DNA from: CAYUVA01 sp964448115 [NCBI: uncultured bacterium]
Lineage (GTDB): Bacteria > CAYUVA01
DNA: 64,000 bases
Assembly (NCBI GenBank): GCA_964448115.1
Contig: CAYUVA010000006.1
Location: 1-64,000 of the forward strand
Reading direction: 5' to 3'
The notes beneath the pieces are model-generated. The model was given only the letters and a program-made list of their open reading frames with translations. It had not been told where the DNA came from and ran no database searches. Positions 37,775 to 45,302 of this stretch are shown in pieces. Positions within the stretch are counted from its first letter, which is position 1; every line of letters starts with the position of its first letter. The position numbers were made by a program, and so were the translations under genes.

Positions 37775-38812
37775 ATGATGAAGAATAAGCCGATTATCGG
37801 CATAACCATGGGGGATGCTGCCGGGATTAGCCCTGAAATCATAGTTAAATCTCTGCTTTTGGAGGATTTATACCATCATTGTTGTCCGGTAGTGCTCGGA
37901 GATGCCCGCATTATTGAGCGATCCCTGGAAGCGATGGGATTATCCGCAGAGCTTGGTATAATTACCCAACCAGCCAATGGGCGCTTCGAGCCTAGAATCA
38001 TCGATATCATCGACTACCACGATATCGACCTGGAGAACCTGCGCTACGGCGTGGTGAGCGCCTCCAACGGCAAGGCAGCAGTTAAATACACGATTGAGGC
38101 GGGGCGCATGTGCCTGGATGGTAGGCTGGATGCTATGACCTCTGCCCCGCTAAACAAGGAGTCGATGCGCGCCGCTGGCTACAAATACGAGGGGCAGACG
38201 CAGATACTCAAGGAGCTTTGCAACAGCCCACAGGTCGGGATGGTGCTACTATTAGGCGAGCTTCGGCTTATGCTGCTCAGTACCCATCTATCCCTGCGCG
38301 ACGCCTGCGATGCGGTGAAAAAGGAAGCTGTCCTGGAGAAGATTCGACTCGCAGCCGAGGCGCTTTCCATGCTTGGGATCTGTGAGGGCAAGATAGCGGT
38401 GGCGGCTCTCAATCCGCACGCCTCAGATGGCGGGCAGTTCGGCTGGGAGGAGCAGCGGGAGATGATCCCAGCTATCGAGCAGGCGCGCGCAGAGGGGATA
38501 AATGTCGAGGGACCCTATCCTGCAGACACTGTCTTTGTGCGTGCCAGTCAGGGGGAGTTTGACCTGACCATTGCCGCCTACCATGACCAGGGCTTGATGG
38601 CTACCAAGCTGCTCGGCTTTGGCCAGGTGGTTACACTGCTTGCCGGGCTGCCCATAATCCGCACCTCGACCGGGCACGGCACCGCTTTTGACATAGCATG
38701 GAAGGGTATGGCTGACCACCGCAACCTATACATGGCGATCAAGACAGCAGCCAAGATAGTGAAAAAAAAACTATCTGCGTTGACCGGCAATAAAATCATC
38801 AAGCACAGATGA
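37775..38812 (+). CDS. pdxA2: PdxA2-type D-threonate/erythronate 4-phosphate dehydrogenase
   Basis: The sequence follows the PdxA family: IGITMGDAAGISPEIIVKSL, the active-site segment SAPLNKESMRAAGY, STHLSLRDACDAV (second metal His), NPHASDGGQFGWEE and AYHDQGLMATKLLGFG...STGHGTAFDIAWKG (third His). Next to a DUF1537 kinase it most likely oxidises and decarboxylates a four-carbon phospho-acid to dihydroxyacetone phosphate with NAD, rather than making pyridoxal phosphate. One oddity: in PdxA proteins the metal is held by three histidines, the first in a GHTE motif; here that motif reads GQTQ (Gln at residue 141). Activity may therefore differ. Confidence 0.88.
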   Translation: MMKNKPIIGITMGDAAGISPEIIVKSLLLEDLYHHCCPVVLGDARIIERSLEAMGLSAELGIITQPANGRFEPRIIDIIDYHDIDLENLRYGVVSASNGKAAVKYTIEAGRMCLDGRLDAMTSAPLNKESMRAAGYKYEGQTQILKELCNSPQVGMVLLLGELRLMLLSTHLSLRDACDAVKKEAVLEKIRLAAEALSMLGICEGKIAVAALNPHASDGGQFGWEEQREMIPAIEQARAEGINVEGPYPADTVFVRASQGEFDLTIAAYHDQGLMATKLLGFGQVVTLLAGLPIIRTSTGHGTAFDIAWKGMADHRNLYMAIKTAAKIVKKKLSALTGNKIIKHR

Positions 38813-38911
38813 AATTGCATATCAAGGGTTGAGCAACTAGATTAAATATGGTTAAGAATGCTATTAAATTAGAGATTCAAGTTATCATGGTATCTTAAGG
38901 AGATTCAGTCG

Positions 38912-39718
38912 ATGAAAATAATAACTCTTTGCCTGCTGTCGTTCACCATACTTTTTTCATCGGTCTTTGCTGAGGATGCACATTTGAGGCTCGCAACCAC
39001 CACTAGCGTCGAGAATAGCGGACTGTTAAAGGTAATACTTCCACCATTCGAGGAGCGGTTTGGTTGCAAGATCGATGTAATCGCAGTAGGCACTGGCAAG
39101 GCGCTGAAGCTAGCTGAGAACGGCGATGTCGATGTTGTCCTGGTTCATGACAGGGAGGCTGAACGACGCTTTTTAGAAGCCGGATTCGGAATCAACCGGC
39201 GAGAGATAATGTATAATGATTTCGTTATTCTCGGTCCTGCCGATGCCCCGGATGAGATAAGAGCCTCTATGTCTGCTGTCCAAGCCTTCCAACGAATATC
39301 GAAGATGAAAGGCATTTTCATAAGCCGGGGCGATCAGTCTGGCACCCATCTGCGCGAGAAGTCGATCTGGAAAGAGGCTGAGATCGAGCCTGATGGAAGC
39401 TGGTATCGGGAGACTGGACAGGGCATGGGACAAACACTTATAATCGCTGACCAGATGCGAGCTTACACCCTTGCTGATAGCGCAACATACCTGGCAATGA
39501 AGCAGAAACTTAAGCTAACAATCGTTTACCGGGGCGATCCCAAGCTAGTGAATATATACTCAATAATCGCGGTCAATCCGGCAAGGCACCCTGATACCAG
39601 GTATGTGCTTGCTATGGCTCTTATCGGATGGTTAACCTCACCTTCAGGACAAGGAATGATCGAGAGTTTCCAAAAGGACGGAGATGTACTTTTCAAGCCC
39701 AGCGCGCTGCACCGCTAA
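38912..39718 (+). CDS. tupA: Tungstate ABC transporter substrate-binding protein
   Basis: A signal peptide (MKIITLCLLSFTILFSSVFA) leads into a TupA-type binding protein: LATTTSVENSGLL, IDVIAVGTGKALKLAENGDVDVVLVHD, IMYNDFVILGPADAP, ISRGDQSGTHLREKSIW and GQGMGQTLIIADQMRAYTLAD. These blocks, with the TTTS and RGD-SGTH oxyanion loops, are characteristic of TupA/WtpA-like tungstate binding. It starts after AAGGAGA and is followed within 25 bases by the permease. Tungstate would supply aor on the same strand. Other oxyanions cannot be fully excluded. Confidence 0.92.
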   Translation: MKIITLCLLSFTILFSSVFAEDAHLRLATTTSVENSGLLKVILPPFEERFGCKIDVIAVGTGKALKLAENGDVDVVLVHDREAERRFLEAGFGINRREIMYNDFVILGPADAPDEIRASMSAVQAFQRISKMKGIFISRGDQSGTHLREKSIWKEAEIEPDGSWYRETGQGMGQTLIIADQMRAYTLADSATYLAMKQKLKLTIVYRGDPKLVNIYSIIAVNPARHPDTRYVLAMALIGWLTSPSGQGMIESFQKDGDVLFKPSALHR

Positions 39719-39742
39719 CAGATCCCAACACGAAGATAAACA

Positions 39743-40444
39743 TTGATAACAGATGGGATTATACAGGCTGCGAGGCTGCTGATAAGCCTCGATAGCGAGG
39801 TTCTGCAGGTTCTACATACGACCCTGTATGTAACCGGCGCCGCAATAATCACAGCAACTATTATCGGCTTGCCAATCGCAGTGTTGATCACCCTGTATGA
39901 GTTCAGGCTCAAGGAACTGCTGATTACGGCGATCAATTCTCTACTCTCGATGCCGACGGTTACCATTGGGCTTTTAGTGTTTGCCTTATTATCCAGGCAA
40001 GGACCATTCGGATCCCTGAAACTGCTGTTCACTCCGACAGCGATGATCATCGGCGAGGTGATCCTCGGCTTGCCGATTATAGTCGCTTTTTCCATATCAT
40101 CGCTCAACGCCCTGGATCGAAGGCTCTATTTTTCATTGCGCGCAGTGGGCGCCAGCTCTTTGCAGATAGCATTTTGGTATGTAAAAGAAGCGAAGTTCGG
40201 GCTAGTGGCTGCTATCGTTGCCGCATTCGGACGGATAATATCCGAGGTCGGGGCTGCCATGATGCTCGGCGGCAATATACGAGGCAGCACTAGAACGCTT
40301 ACCACAGCCATTACACTGGAGACCGGCAAGGGAGAATTCGGATTGGCATTCGCACTCGGATTGATACTTATTACTGTAGCCATATCTATTAACATACTTT
40401 TCAGAATCCTACAGGGAAGATTCTCCGGCAATGCTAAGACTTGA
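39743..40444 (+). CDS. tupB: Tungstate ABC transporter permease
   Basis: A 233-residue inner-membrane permease with five to six helices and the ABC-permease coupling region SLRAVGASSLQIAFWYVKEAKFGLVAAIVAAFGRIISEVGAAMMLGGNIRG. The family pattern LLISLDSEVLQVLHTTLYVTGAAIITATIIGLPI near the start is typical of TupB. The only start that gives a normal N-terminus is TTG at 39743. It sits between tupA and tupC and overlaps tupC by 14 bases. Confidence 0.9.
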   Translation: MITDGIIQAARLLISLDSEVLQVLHTTLYVTGAAIITATIIGLPIAVLITLYEFRLKELLITAINSLLSMPTVTIGLLVFALLSRQGPFGSLKLLFTPTAMIIGEVILGLPIIVAFSISSLNALDRRLYFSLRAVGASSLQIAFWYVKEAKFGLVAAIVAAFGRIISEVGAAMMLGGNIRGSTRTLTTAITLETGKGEFGLAFALGLILITVAISINILFRILQGRFSGNAKT

Positions 40445-41087
40445 AAATATCAAAAAAAACTACGACAACGGCTTTGAGCTTCATATAAGCGAGCTTACTA
40501 TTGCTGAGGGCATCCATTGTCTAGTCGGACACAACGCCTCCGGGAAAACCACCCTGTTAAATATAATCGGTCTTCTGCTAAAGCCGGACAGCGGAAGGAT
40601 ATTGCTTGATAATGAGGAGATCTCTCAAAAGAGGCTGGGCATCAAAACTCGAAGACTAATCGCTTTATCAATACAGGATCCATATATGATTTCTGGAACC
40701 GTCTTCGATAATGCAGCCTTGGGACTGCGGATACAAAGGATGGATAAAAAAACTATTAGGACAGTTATCAGTGCGCTTTTGGAGGAATTCAACTTATCGA
40801 ATAAAGCAAACCTCCAGGCTCGAGAGCTGTCCGGCGGTGAAAAGAAGATTGTAGGGTTGATTAGAGCAATATCGCTCAAGCCGAAAATCCTGTTGCTTGA
40901 TGAACCTACGGCAAATGTGGATGCAGATAATGTACAGGTAATGGAGCGCGCCATAGACCACTGCATGAACAGGTTCACCAGATTGTGTATTATAGCAACA
41001 CATAATCTCGAATTCGCCTACAAATGCACCGATAGCCATATAGAGATCTCAGATGGCATCATAATAAATCCCGATTTTGACAGTTGA
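40431..41087 (+). CDS. tupC: Tungstate ABC transporter ATP-binding protein
   Basis: A 218-residue ABC ATPase with Walker A GHNASGKTT (near residue 33), the signature LSGGEKK, Walker B ILLLDEPTANVD and the H-loop ATHNLE. It forms the cytoplasmic motor for TupB. The first ATG overlaps the tupB end by 14 bases, so the pair is translationally coupled. The stop lies inside a dispersed intergenic repeat (41081-41110). Confidence 0.92.
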   Translation: MLRLENIKKNYDNGFELHISELTIAEGIHCLVGHNASGKTTLLNIIGLLLKPDSGRILLDNEEISQKRLGIKTRRLIALSIQDPYMISGTVFDNAALGLRIQRMDKKTIRTVISALLEEFNLSNKANLQARELSGGEKKIVGLIRAISLKPKILLLDEPTANVDADNVQVMERAIDHCMNRFTRLCIIATHNLEFAYKCTDSHIEISDGIIINPDFDS

Positions 41088-41110
41088 GAGCTGTAAGTTA
41101 TTGAAAAATA
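41081..41110. repeat. Dispersed intergenic repeat, copy 1
   Basis: GTTGAGAGCTGTAAGTTATT followed by GAAAA nearly matches 45159-45186 (GTTGGGAGCTATAAGTTATT, then AAAA). The copies are 4 kb apart and in the same orientation. This copy overlaps the last codon of tupC. Confidence 0.7.
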
Positions 41111-41326
41111 TGATCTCTCTATAGCCTGCATCTAATCAATGGCATCTTTTTACTTCTCAGGAGAGCATTCATTACCCTGCTGTATAGGCTGAAGTTAAGA
41201 TAGCGATCAAATCAAGCATATATGCCAGAAAAAAAAACAAGATGCCCCTTGATGCGCATAGGGTTGTTCTGAGGCTTTTTTTATGCTAGGTTATGGTTGT
41301 GTCCCATCTTTTCATACGAAGATGAT

Positions 41327-42745
41327 ATGATTCAACACAGCAAAATATTGCTAATTATACTCGTAATTGTTGCCTCAGTGTCGCTGGTCTCAGATGCGAC
41401 TAGCGGCGAGGTCGAGGATGTTCAAAGAGCTATCGAGAGGGCAGGGGCTGACTGGGTTGCCGGCGAGACATCGGTTTCATCGCTGGAGCCTGCCGAGTTC
41501 CGAAAAATGCTTGGTTTCAATATGCCAGACTGGCTGTTGGAGGAAGCAAAGAGCTGGGCTATCGGCTTCGATCGCCTGCCGGATAGCCTGGTGCCGGATT
41601 ATCTCGACTGGCGGGACTATAACGGTGGTAACTATATAACGCCGATCACCAACCAGCTCAATTGCGGCTCCTGTGTCGCCTTTGGCACTGTCGCATCCCT
41701 GGAGGCAGCGGTCAAGATCGCTGCCAACCAGCCTGGCTTGCTGATCGATCTCTCCGAACAGCACCTATTTTCCTGCGGTCCCTGGTCATCTTGCCAGACC
41801 GGCTGGACGACAAATTTTGCCCTTGATTATATGCGAAGTAGCGGTGTGCCCGATGAGTCATGCAATCCATATAAGGCGGTCGATAATAACTGCCATGAAA
41901 GCTGCGCCAACTGGCAGAGCAGGGCGATAAGGATACAATCCTGGAGCTGGGTTTGCACATTATGGGAAGATAACGAGGCGATCTGTAATGCTGTGGCACA
42001 GGGACCAGTGCCTACAAGTCTCGATATTTACCGAGATTTCGTAACCTATCGCGGCGGGATATACGAGCATGTTAGCGGCGCCTACGAGGGAGGACATGCG
42101 GTCTGTATAGTAGGCTATGACAAGATAAACAGATACTGGATCTGCAAGAATAGCTGGGGAAAAGGCTGGGGGGAGAACGGCTTCTTTCGCATCCGCTGGG
42201 GACAGGTAAGCGTGGGCACATTTACCGCAAAGCTAAACTTCAATGGACCTATACCCACCTCACAGCCGAGCCATACCCCGACCTTCACTCCCACCCGCAC
42301 TCCAACTCCAACAAATACAAGCCCAATGGGCATCACTCCGACAGTAACCCCGACTCCAGGGGGAGCGACTAAAACCCCGACCAGTACCAATACACCATCG
42401 GGAGCTACCCATACCCCGACCAGCACGCCGACTTACAAGACAAATATATATAATCCGCATGTGAGGCTGGGCGGTTACATGGATTCCAGGGTATCCTCGA
42501 CCGCTGGTGGAAAGATCACCATACTTGCCATGGCAGGCGATAACGATGGCGATCCGGTGAAGGGGATCGTCCTCGGCGATATTCCTCTGACCTGCATCGA
42601 TCCTTCTGAGGGAATATTCCAGTTCGGTCCCATAAGCCTGACCAGCGGAGTAGCGAGTGGGCGCTATTTGTTGCAGCTTATTCCGTTTGACTATCGGGGC
42701 AATCGAGGGGCGCCCTGGCCTTTCCTCGATGTTACCCACTATTGA
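41327..42745 (+). CDS. Secreted papain-family (C1A) cysteine protease with Thr-Pro linker and C-terminal module
   Basis: ATG at 41327 gives a signal peptide (MIQHSKILLIILVIVASVSLVS); an upstream TTG at 41297 would only add ten residues. A short propeptide (~residues 25-85) is followed by the mature core: the oxyanion Gln and catalytic Cys in QLNCGSCVAF (C116), His257 in GGHAVCIVGYD and Asn275 in CKNSWGKGWGENGFFRI. The usual Trp after the catalytic Cys is Val. A Thr-Pro linker (bases ~42250-42435) joins the core to a terminal module (42457-42742; VRLGGYMDS...WPFLDVTHY) shared with the proteins at 11826 and 26030. It should cleave proteins outside the cell; papain-type enzymes are uncommon in bacteria. 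It is a single gene, and I see no clear promoter. Confidence 0.9.
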   Translation: MIQHSKILLIILVIVASVSLVSDATSGEVEDVQRAIERAGADWVAGETSVSSLEPAEFRKMLGFNMPDWLLEEAKSWAIGFDRLPDSLVPDYLDWRDYNGGNYITPITNQLNCGSCVAFGTVASLEAAVKIAANQPGLLIDLSEQHLFSCGPWSSCQTGWTTNFALDYMRSSGVPDESCNPYKAVDNNCHESCANWQSRAIRIQSWSWVCTLWEDNEAICNAVAQGPVPTSLDIYRDFVTYRGGIYEHVSGAYEGGHAVCIVGYDKINRYWICKNSWGKGWGENGFFRIRWGQVSVGTFTAKLNFNGPIPTSQPSHTPTFTPTRTPTPTNTSPMGITPTVTPTPGGATKTPTSTNTPSGATHTPTSTPTYKTNIYNPHVRLGGYMDSRVSSTAGGKITILAMAGDNDGDPVKGIVLGDIPLTCIDPSEGIFQFGPISLTSGVASGRYLLQLIPFDYRGNRGAPWPFLDVTHY

Positions 42746-42811
42746 GGCTTCCCGATTACTTTCACGCCCGGCTTTGCACAATGAAACTCGAAGGGCTATT
42801 ATTGTGTAATC

Positions 42812-44167
42812 ATGAATGGTATCGTAGTTGTGGGAGGTGGCGTTGCCGGGCTGTGCGCTGCTTACCTGCTTCAGAAAAGTGGCTTCAAGGTTACCTTAAT
42901 CGAGAAGGAGACTAGAATCGGTGGGCTAGCTCGATCCTTCAAATATGGAGATTTCACCTTTGATATAGGTCCCCATCGCTTCCATACGGAGGATAAAGAA
43001 GTACTCTCCTTCATCCATAAGATAATGGGGCAAGATAGCCTATTGACCATTAAGCGAAGCAGCGGGGTCTGGATGTTCAAGCGTTACCATGACTGGCCGC
43101 TACGCCCCGGTTCCATCATAAGGTTTCCATTGCCGGTGATGCTTGGAATAGGAAGGGACATCATCAAGCGCAATCAAACCGCTGGAGATGACTTTGCTAG
43201 CCATATAAGCGCCATGTATGGAGAGACCATATTCAAGGTCTTCTTCAAGCCCTACACCGAGAAGTTCCTCCATGTACCTCCAGAAGAGCTTCATGCAGAC
43301 TGGGCAAAGGCGGGAATCGACCGGGCAGTGATCGATAAGAGAGTTGATATAAAGAACCTCAATAAGCTGATCCTGACCACATTGCTTCCTAAGCCGATCA
43401 CTACCGAGTTCTTGTACCCCAAGATTGGTGGGATACAGGCGTTCAGCGATCGTTTGGCTGAAAAGATAGTCGATGCAGGGGGAACGATCTTATCGAGCCA
43501 TAAGGTATCTTCCATAAAAAAAGATGGAAATAAAGTAAAATCAGTAACCTTAGCATCCAAAGAGGAACTTGATGTCGATTACCTGCTATGGACTGCACCG
43601 ATAACCGAACTTCTCAGGCTGTTGGGGATGCCGAGAGAGGATCTGCGATACCTGAACATCATCTGTTACAATGTAATGGTCAAGGAAAGATGCAAGGTAG
43701 ATTACCAGTGGTGTTACTACGGTGGGTATAATACTATCTTTAACCGAGCATCCATCCCGGTGAACTTCAATCCATCATTGGCGCCAAAGGGAACTTTTGG
43801 CATTTGTATCGAGGTTACCGCGCTTGATCACCATAAGCTGTGGGAGATGCCCGAAGCGCTGTTCGATATCATCGGGTACCAGGTGATGAACATCGGGCTG
43901 ATCAGCGATCTTAGAAACATAATAGACATAAAGGTCGAGAGGGTGGCAAACACCTATCCGATCTATACGCTAGATTACCTTCAGAAGATAAACTCGGCAC
44001 TGGAAGCGGTGCACGGATTGAGAAATCTCTATGCCTTCGGAAGGACAGGATCATTTTGGTATAATAACATGGATCATTCCCTTCGCGATGCTATGCAGGT
44101 GGTGTCGGGCATAATAAATGGGAATTCAAGCCATCCTAGCGATGCCTTAAGACGCAATTTTTATTAA
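42812..44167 (+). CDS. FAD-dependent oxidoreductase, amine-oxidase/UDP-galactopyranose-mutase-like
   Basis: The N-terminal FAD-binding motif is VVVGGGVAGLCAAYLL, followed by EKETRIGGLARSFKYGDFTFDIGPHRFHT, typical of protoporphyrinogen-oxidase-like and amine-oxidase-like enzymes found in glycan clusters. The middle part has PYTEKFLHVPPEELHADWAK and the end FGRTGSFWYNNMDHSLRDAMQVV closes over the flavin. A role in sugar-ring isomerisation (as in UDP-galactopyranose mutase) or in another flavin redox step is possible, but the substrate cannot be named. It is a single gene between a protease and a convergent OmpA-type gene. Confidence 0.82.
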   Translation: MNGIVVVGGGVAGLCAAYLLQKSGFKVTLIEKETRIGGLARSFKYGDFTFDIGPHRFHTEDKEVLSFIHKIMGQDSLLTIKRSSGVWMFKRYHDWPLRPGSIIRFPLPVMLGIGRDIIKRNQTAGDDFASHISAMYGETIFKVFFKPYTEKFLHVPPEELHADWAKAGIDRAVIDKRVDIKNLNKLILTTLLPKPITTEFLYPKIGGIQAFSDRLAEKIVDAGGTILSSHKVSSIKKDGNKVKSVTLASKEELDVDYLLWTAPITELLRLLGMPREDLRYLNIICYNVMVKERCKVDYQWCYYGGYNTIFNRASIPVNFNPSLAPKGTFGICIEVTALDHHKLWEMPEALFDIIGYQVMNIGLISDLRNIIDIKVERVANTYPIYTLDYLQKINSALEAVHGLRNLYAFGRTGSFWYNNMDHSLRDAMQVVSGIINGNSSHPSDALRRNFY

Positions 44168-44184
44168 AGGTTTTTTAGTTTTAC

Positions 44185-44997
44185 CTACTCAACGACCTTG
44201 AATTGAACTCGTCTGTTCTTGGCGCGATTCTCCTCGCTATCATTGGATGCTATGGGTAAAAGATAAGAAAAGTACCTTATCGATAGCCGCTCAGGTGAGA
44301 TCCCATGATGCTGCTCAAGGTATCGCTTCACCGTCTCTGCTCTTTGCCGGGAAAGCCTAAGATTATACTCGTAGGAGCCAATATTGTCCGTATGTCCCTC
44401 TATAACCAGGTTATATTTGCTCATATTCTGATGCTTTAGGGTTCTAGCCAGCATATCCAGTTGTGGATCTGGTATCTGCTTAAGTTTTGCGGATCCAAAC
44501 TCAAAGTTTATCTTTATCGGTATCATCGGGGTGCGCGTAATGCCCCGGAGCTTCGAGTTCTTGTCAAGAATCGCTCGAGTCTGCACTGTCGAGTAATCCT
44601 TCTCGAAGCGATCAGGGTCAAGAAATCGTGTCAGCTCTTCCTCGGTCCATAATCCCTGGTGGTTTTCAATATGGGATTGAATCTTTTCCAGTTGAGACAG
44701 CACCTGGCGGGTATCGTGATCATCGGGTCGCAAAGAAAGATAAATGCTATATGTCTCGATAGCCTTGGGATATAAACCCCAGCTATAGTAATGTTCTGCC
44801 AGAGCCAACTGGTATTTAGCTTTTTTAGGACAAAGGTTCACCGCCTTATTCAGAAGCTCCACCTTTGTCTTTAGATCGCTGGAAGCATTGGCGCGCCTAT
44901 AAACCTCGTCAGCGCTGCTGCAATCCTCACCCCACGCCAAACAACTGATGAGAAGAAAGCTCATTATCGAGAGCATTGTAACATTTGCCTTCATCAT
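44185..44997 (-). CDS. TPR-OmpA envelope protein
   Basis: AAAGGAGG lies eight bases before ATGATG. The N-terminus (MLSIMSFLLISC) is a signal peptide whose LISC fits a lipobox, so it may be a lipoprotein anchored at C19. TPR-like helices occupy ~30-105 (AKYQLALAEHYYSWGLYPKAIETYSIYLSLRP). The C-terminal ~110 residues are an OmpA peptidoglycan-binding domain: INFEFGSAKL, LVIEGHTDNIGSYEYNLRLSRQRAETVKRYL and NRAKNRRVQFKVV. It would link the outer membrane to peptidoglycan. A promoter with a palindrome over its -10 lies upstream. It is convergent with the FAD gene. Confidence 0.9.
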   Translation of the reverse strand: MMKANVTMLSIMSFLLISCLAWGEDCSSADEVYRRANASSDLKTKVELLNKAVNLCPKKAKYQLALAEHYYSWGLYPKAIETYSIYLSLRPDDHDTRQVLSQLEKIQSHIENHQGLWTEEELTRFLDPDRFEKDYSTVQTRAILDKNSKLRGITRTPMIPIKINFEFGSAKLKQIPDPQLDMLARTLKHQNMSKYNLVIEGHTDNIGSYEYNLRLSRQRAETVKRYLEQHHGISPERLSIRYFSYLLPIASNDSEENRAKNRRVQFKVVE

Positions 44998-45028
44998 ACC
45001 TTTAACCTCCTTTCACTAGACAGACTAT

Positions 45029-45057
45029 AGTCTATCACCAGATGTTCTATTTTTCAA
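45029..45057 (-). promoter_or_regulatory. Candidate sigma-70 promoter of the TPR-OmpA gene
   Basis: On the minus strand TTGAAA and TAGACT are separated by 17 bases, about 32 bases upstream of the ATG. A perfect 12-base palindrome, AGACTATAGTCT (45022-45033), overlaps the -10 and start region and could be an operator. Confidence 0.5.
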
Positions 45058-45158
45058 GATCGTTATAGGCTATCTCTGAGAAGAGATTGTCTGGATAGGT
45101 GATTTGGAGCATTAATATCTGAGCAAGTAATCTAAAGGCTATAGACTCCCGAGTTTGA

Positions 45159-45186
45159 AAGTTGGGAGCTATAAGTTATTAAAACA
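45159..45186. repeat. Dispersed intergenic repeat, copy 2
   Basis: GTTGGGAGCTATAAGTTATT, followed by AAAA; near-match of the copy at 41081. With the next repeat it fills most of the 305-base gap between nuoN and the OmpA gene (44998-45302), in which I see no gene. Confidence 0.7.
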
Positions 45187-45225
45187 ACGGAATTATCCAA
45201 TCGCATGAGAGAGCATGTTCCTACA

Positions 45226-45284
45226 TTCTTTGCGTGTTTGCGGAATCCTTTTTTCCTCTTTGTGCCTTTGTGCCTTAGTGGCTG
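45226..45284. repeat. Degenerate CTTTG/CAAAG repeat left of the nuo operon
   Basis: It reads TTCTTTGCGTGTTTGCGG, a T-rich middle part, then CTTTGTGCCTTTGTGCC and TTAGTGGCTG. This is the widespread degenerate bacterial intergenic repeat built from (A)CGCAAAGA and GCACAAAG units, here on the minus strand. A copy in the opposite orientation lies at 57397-57437, just outside the other end of the nuo operon. Confidence 0.7.
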
Positions 45285-45302
45285 ATACGCTTGCAGCCGA
45301 TA

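Noticed and set aside
41250-41290. Rho-independent terminator after tupC near the T run at 41278
   Set aside because: Only a short CCCT/AGGG pair and an ATGCGCAT palindrome precede the T run, and they do not form a continuous stem next to it.
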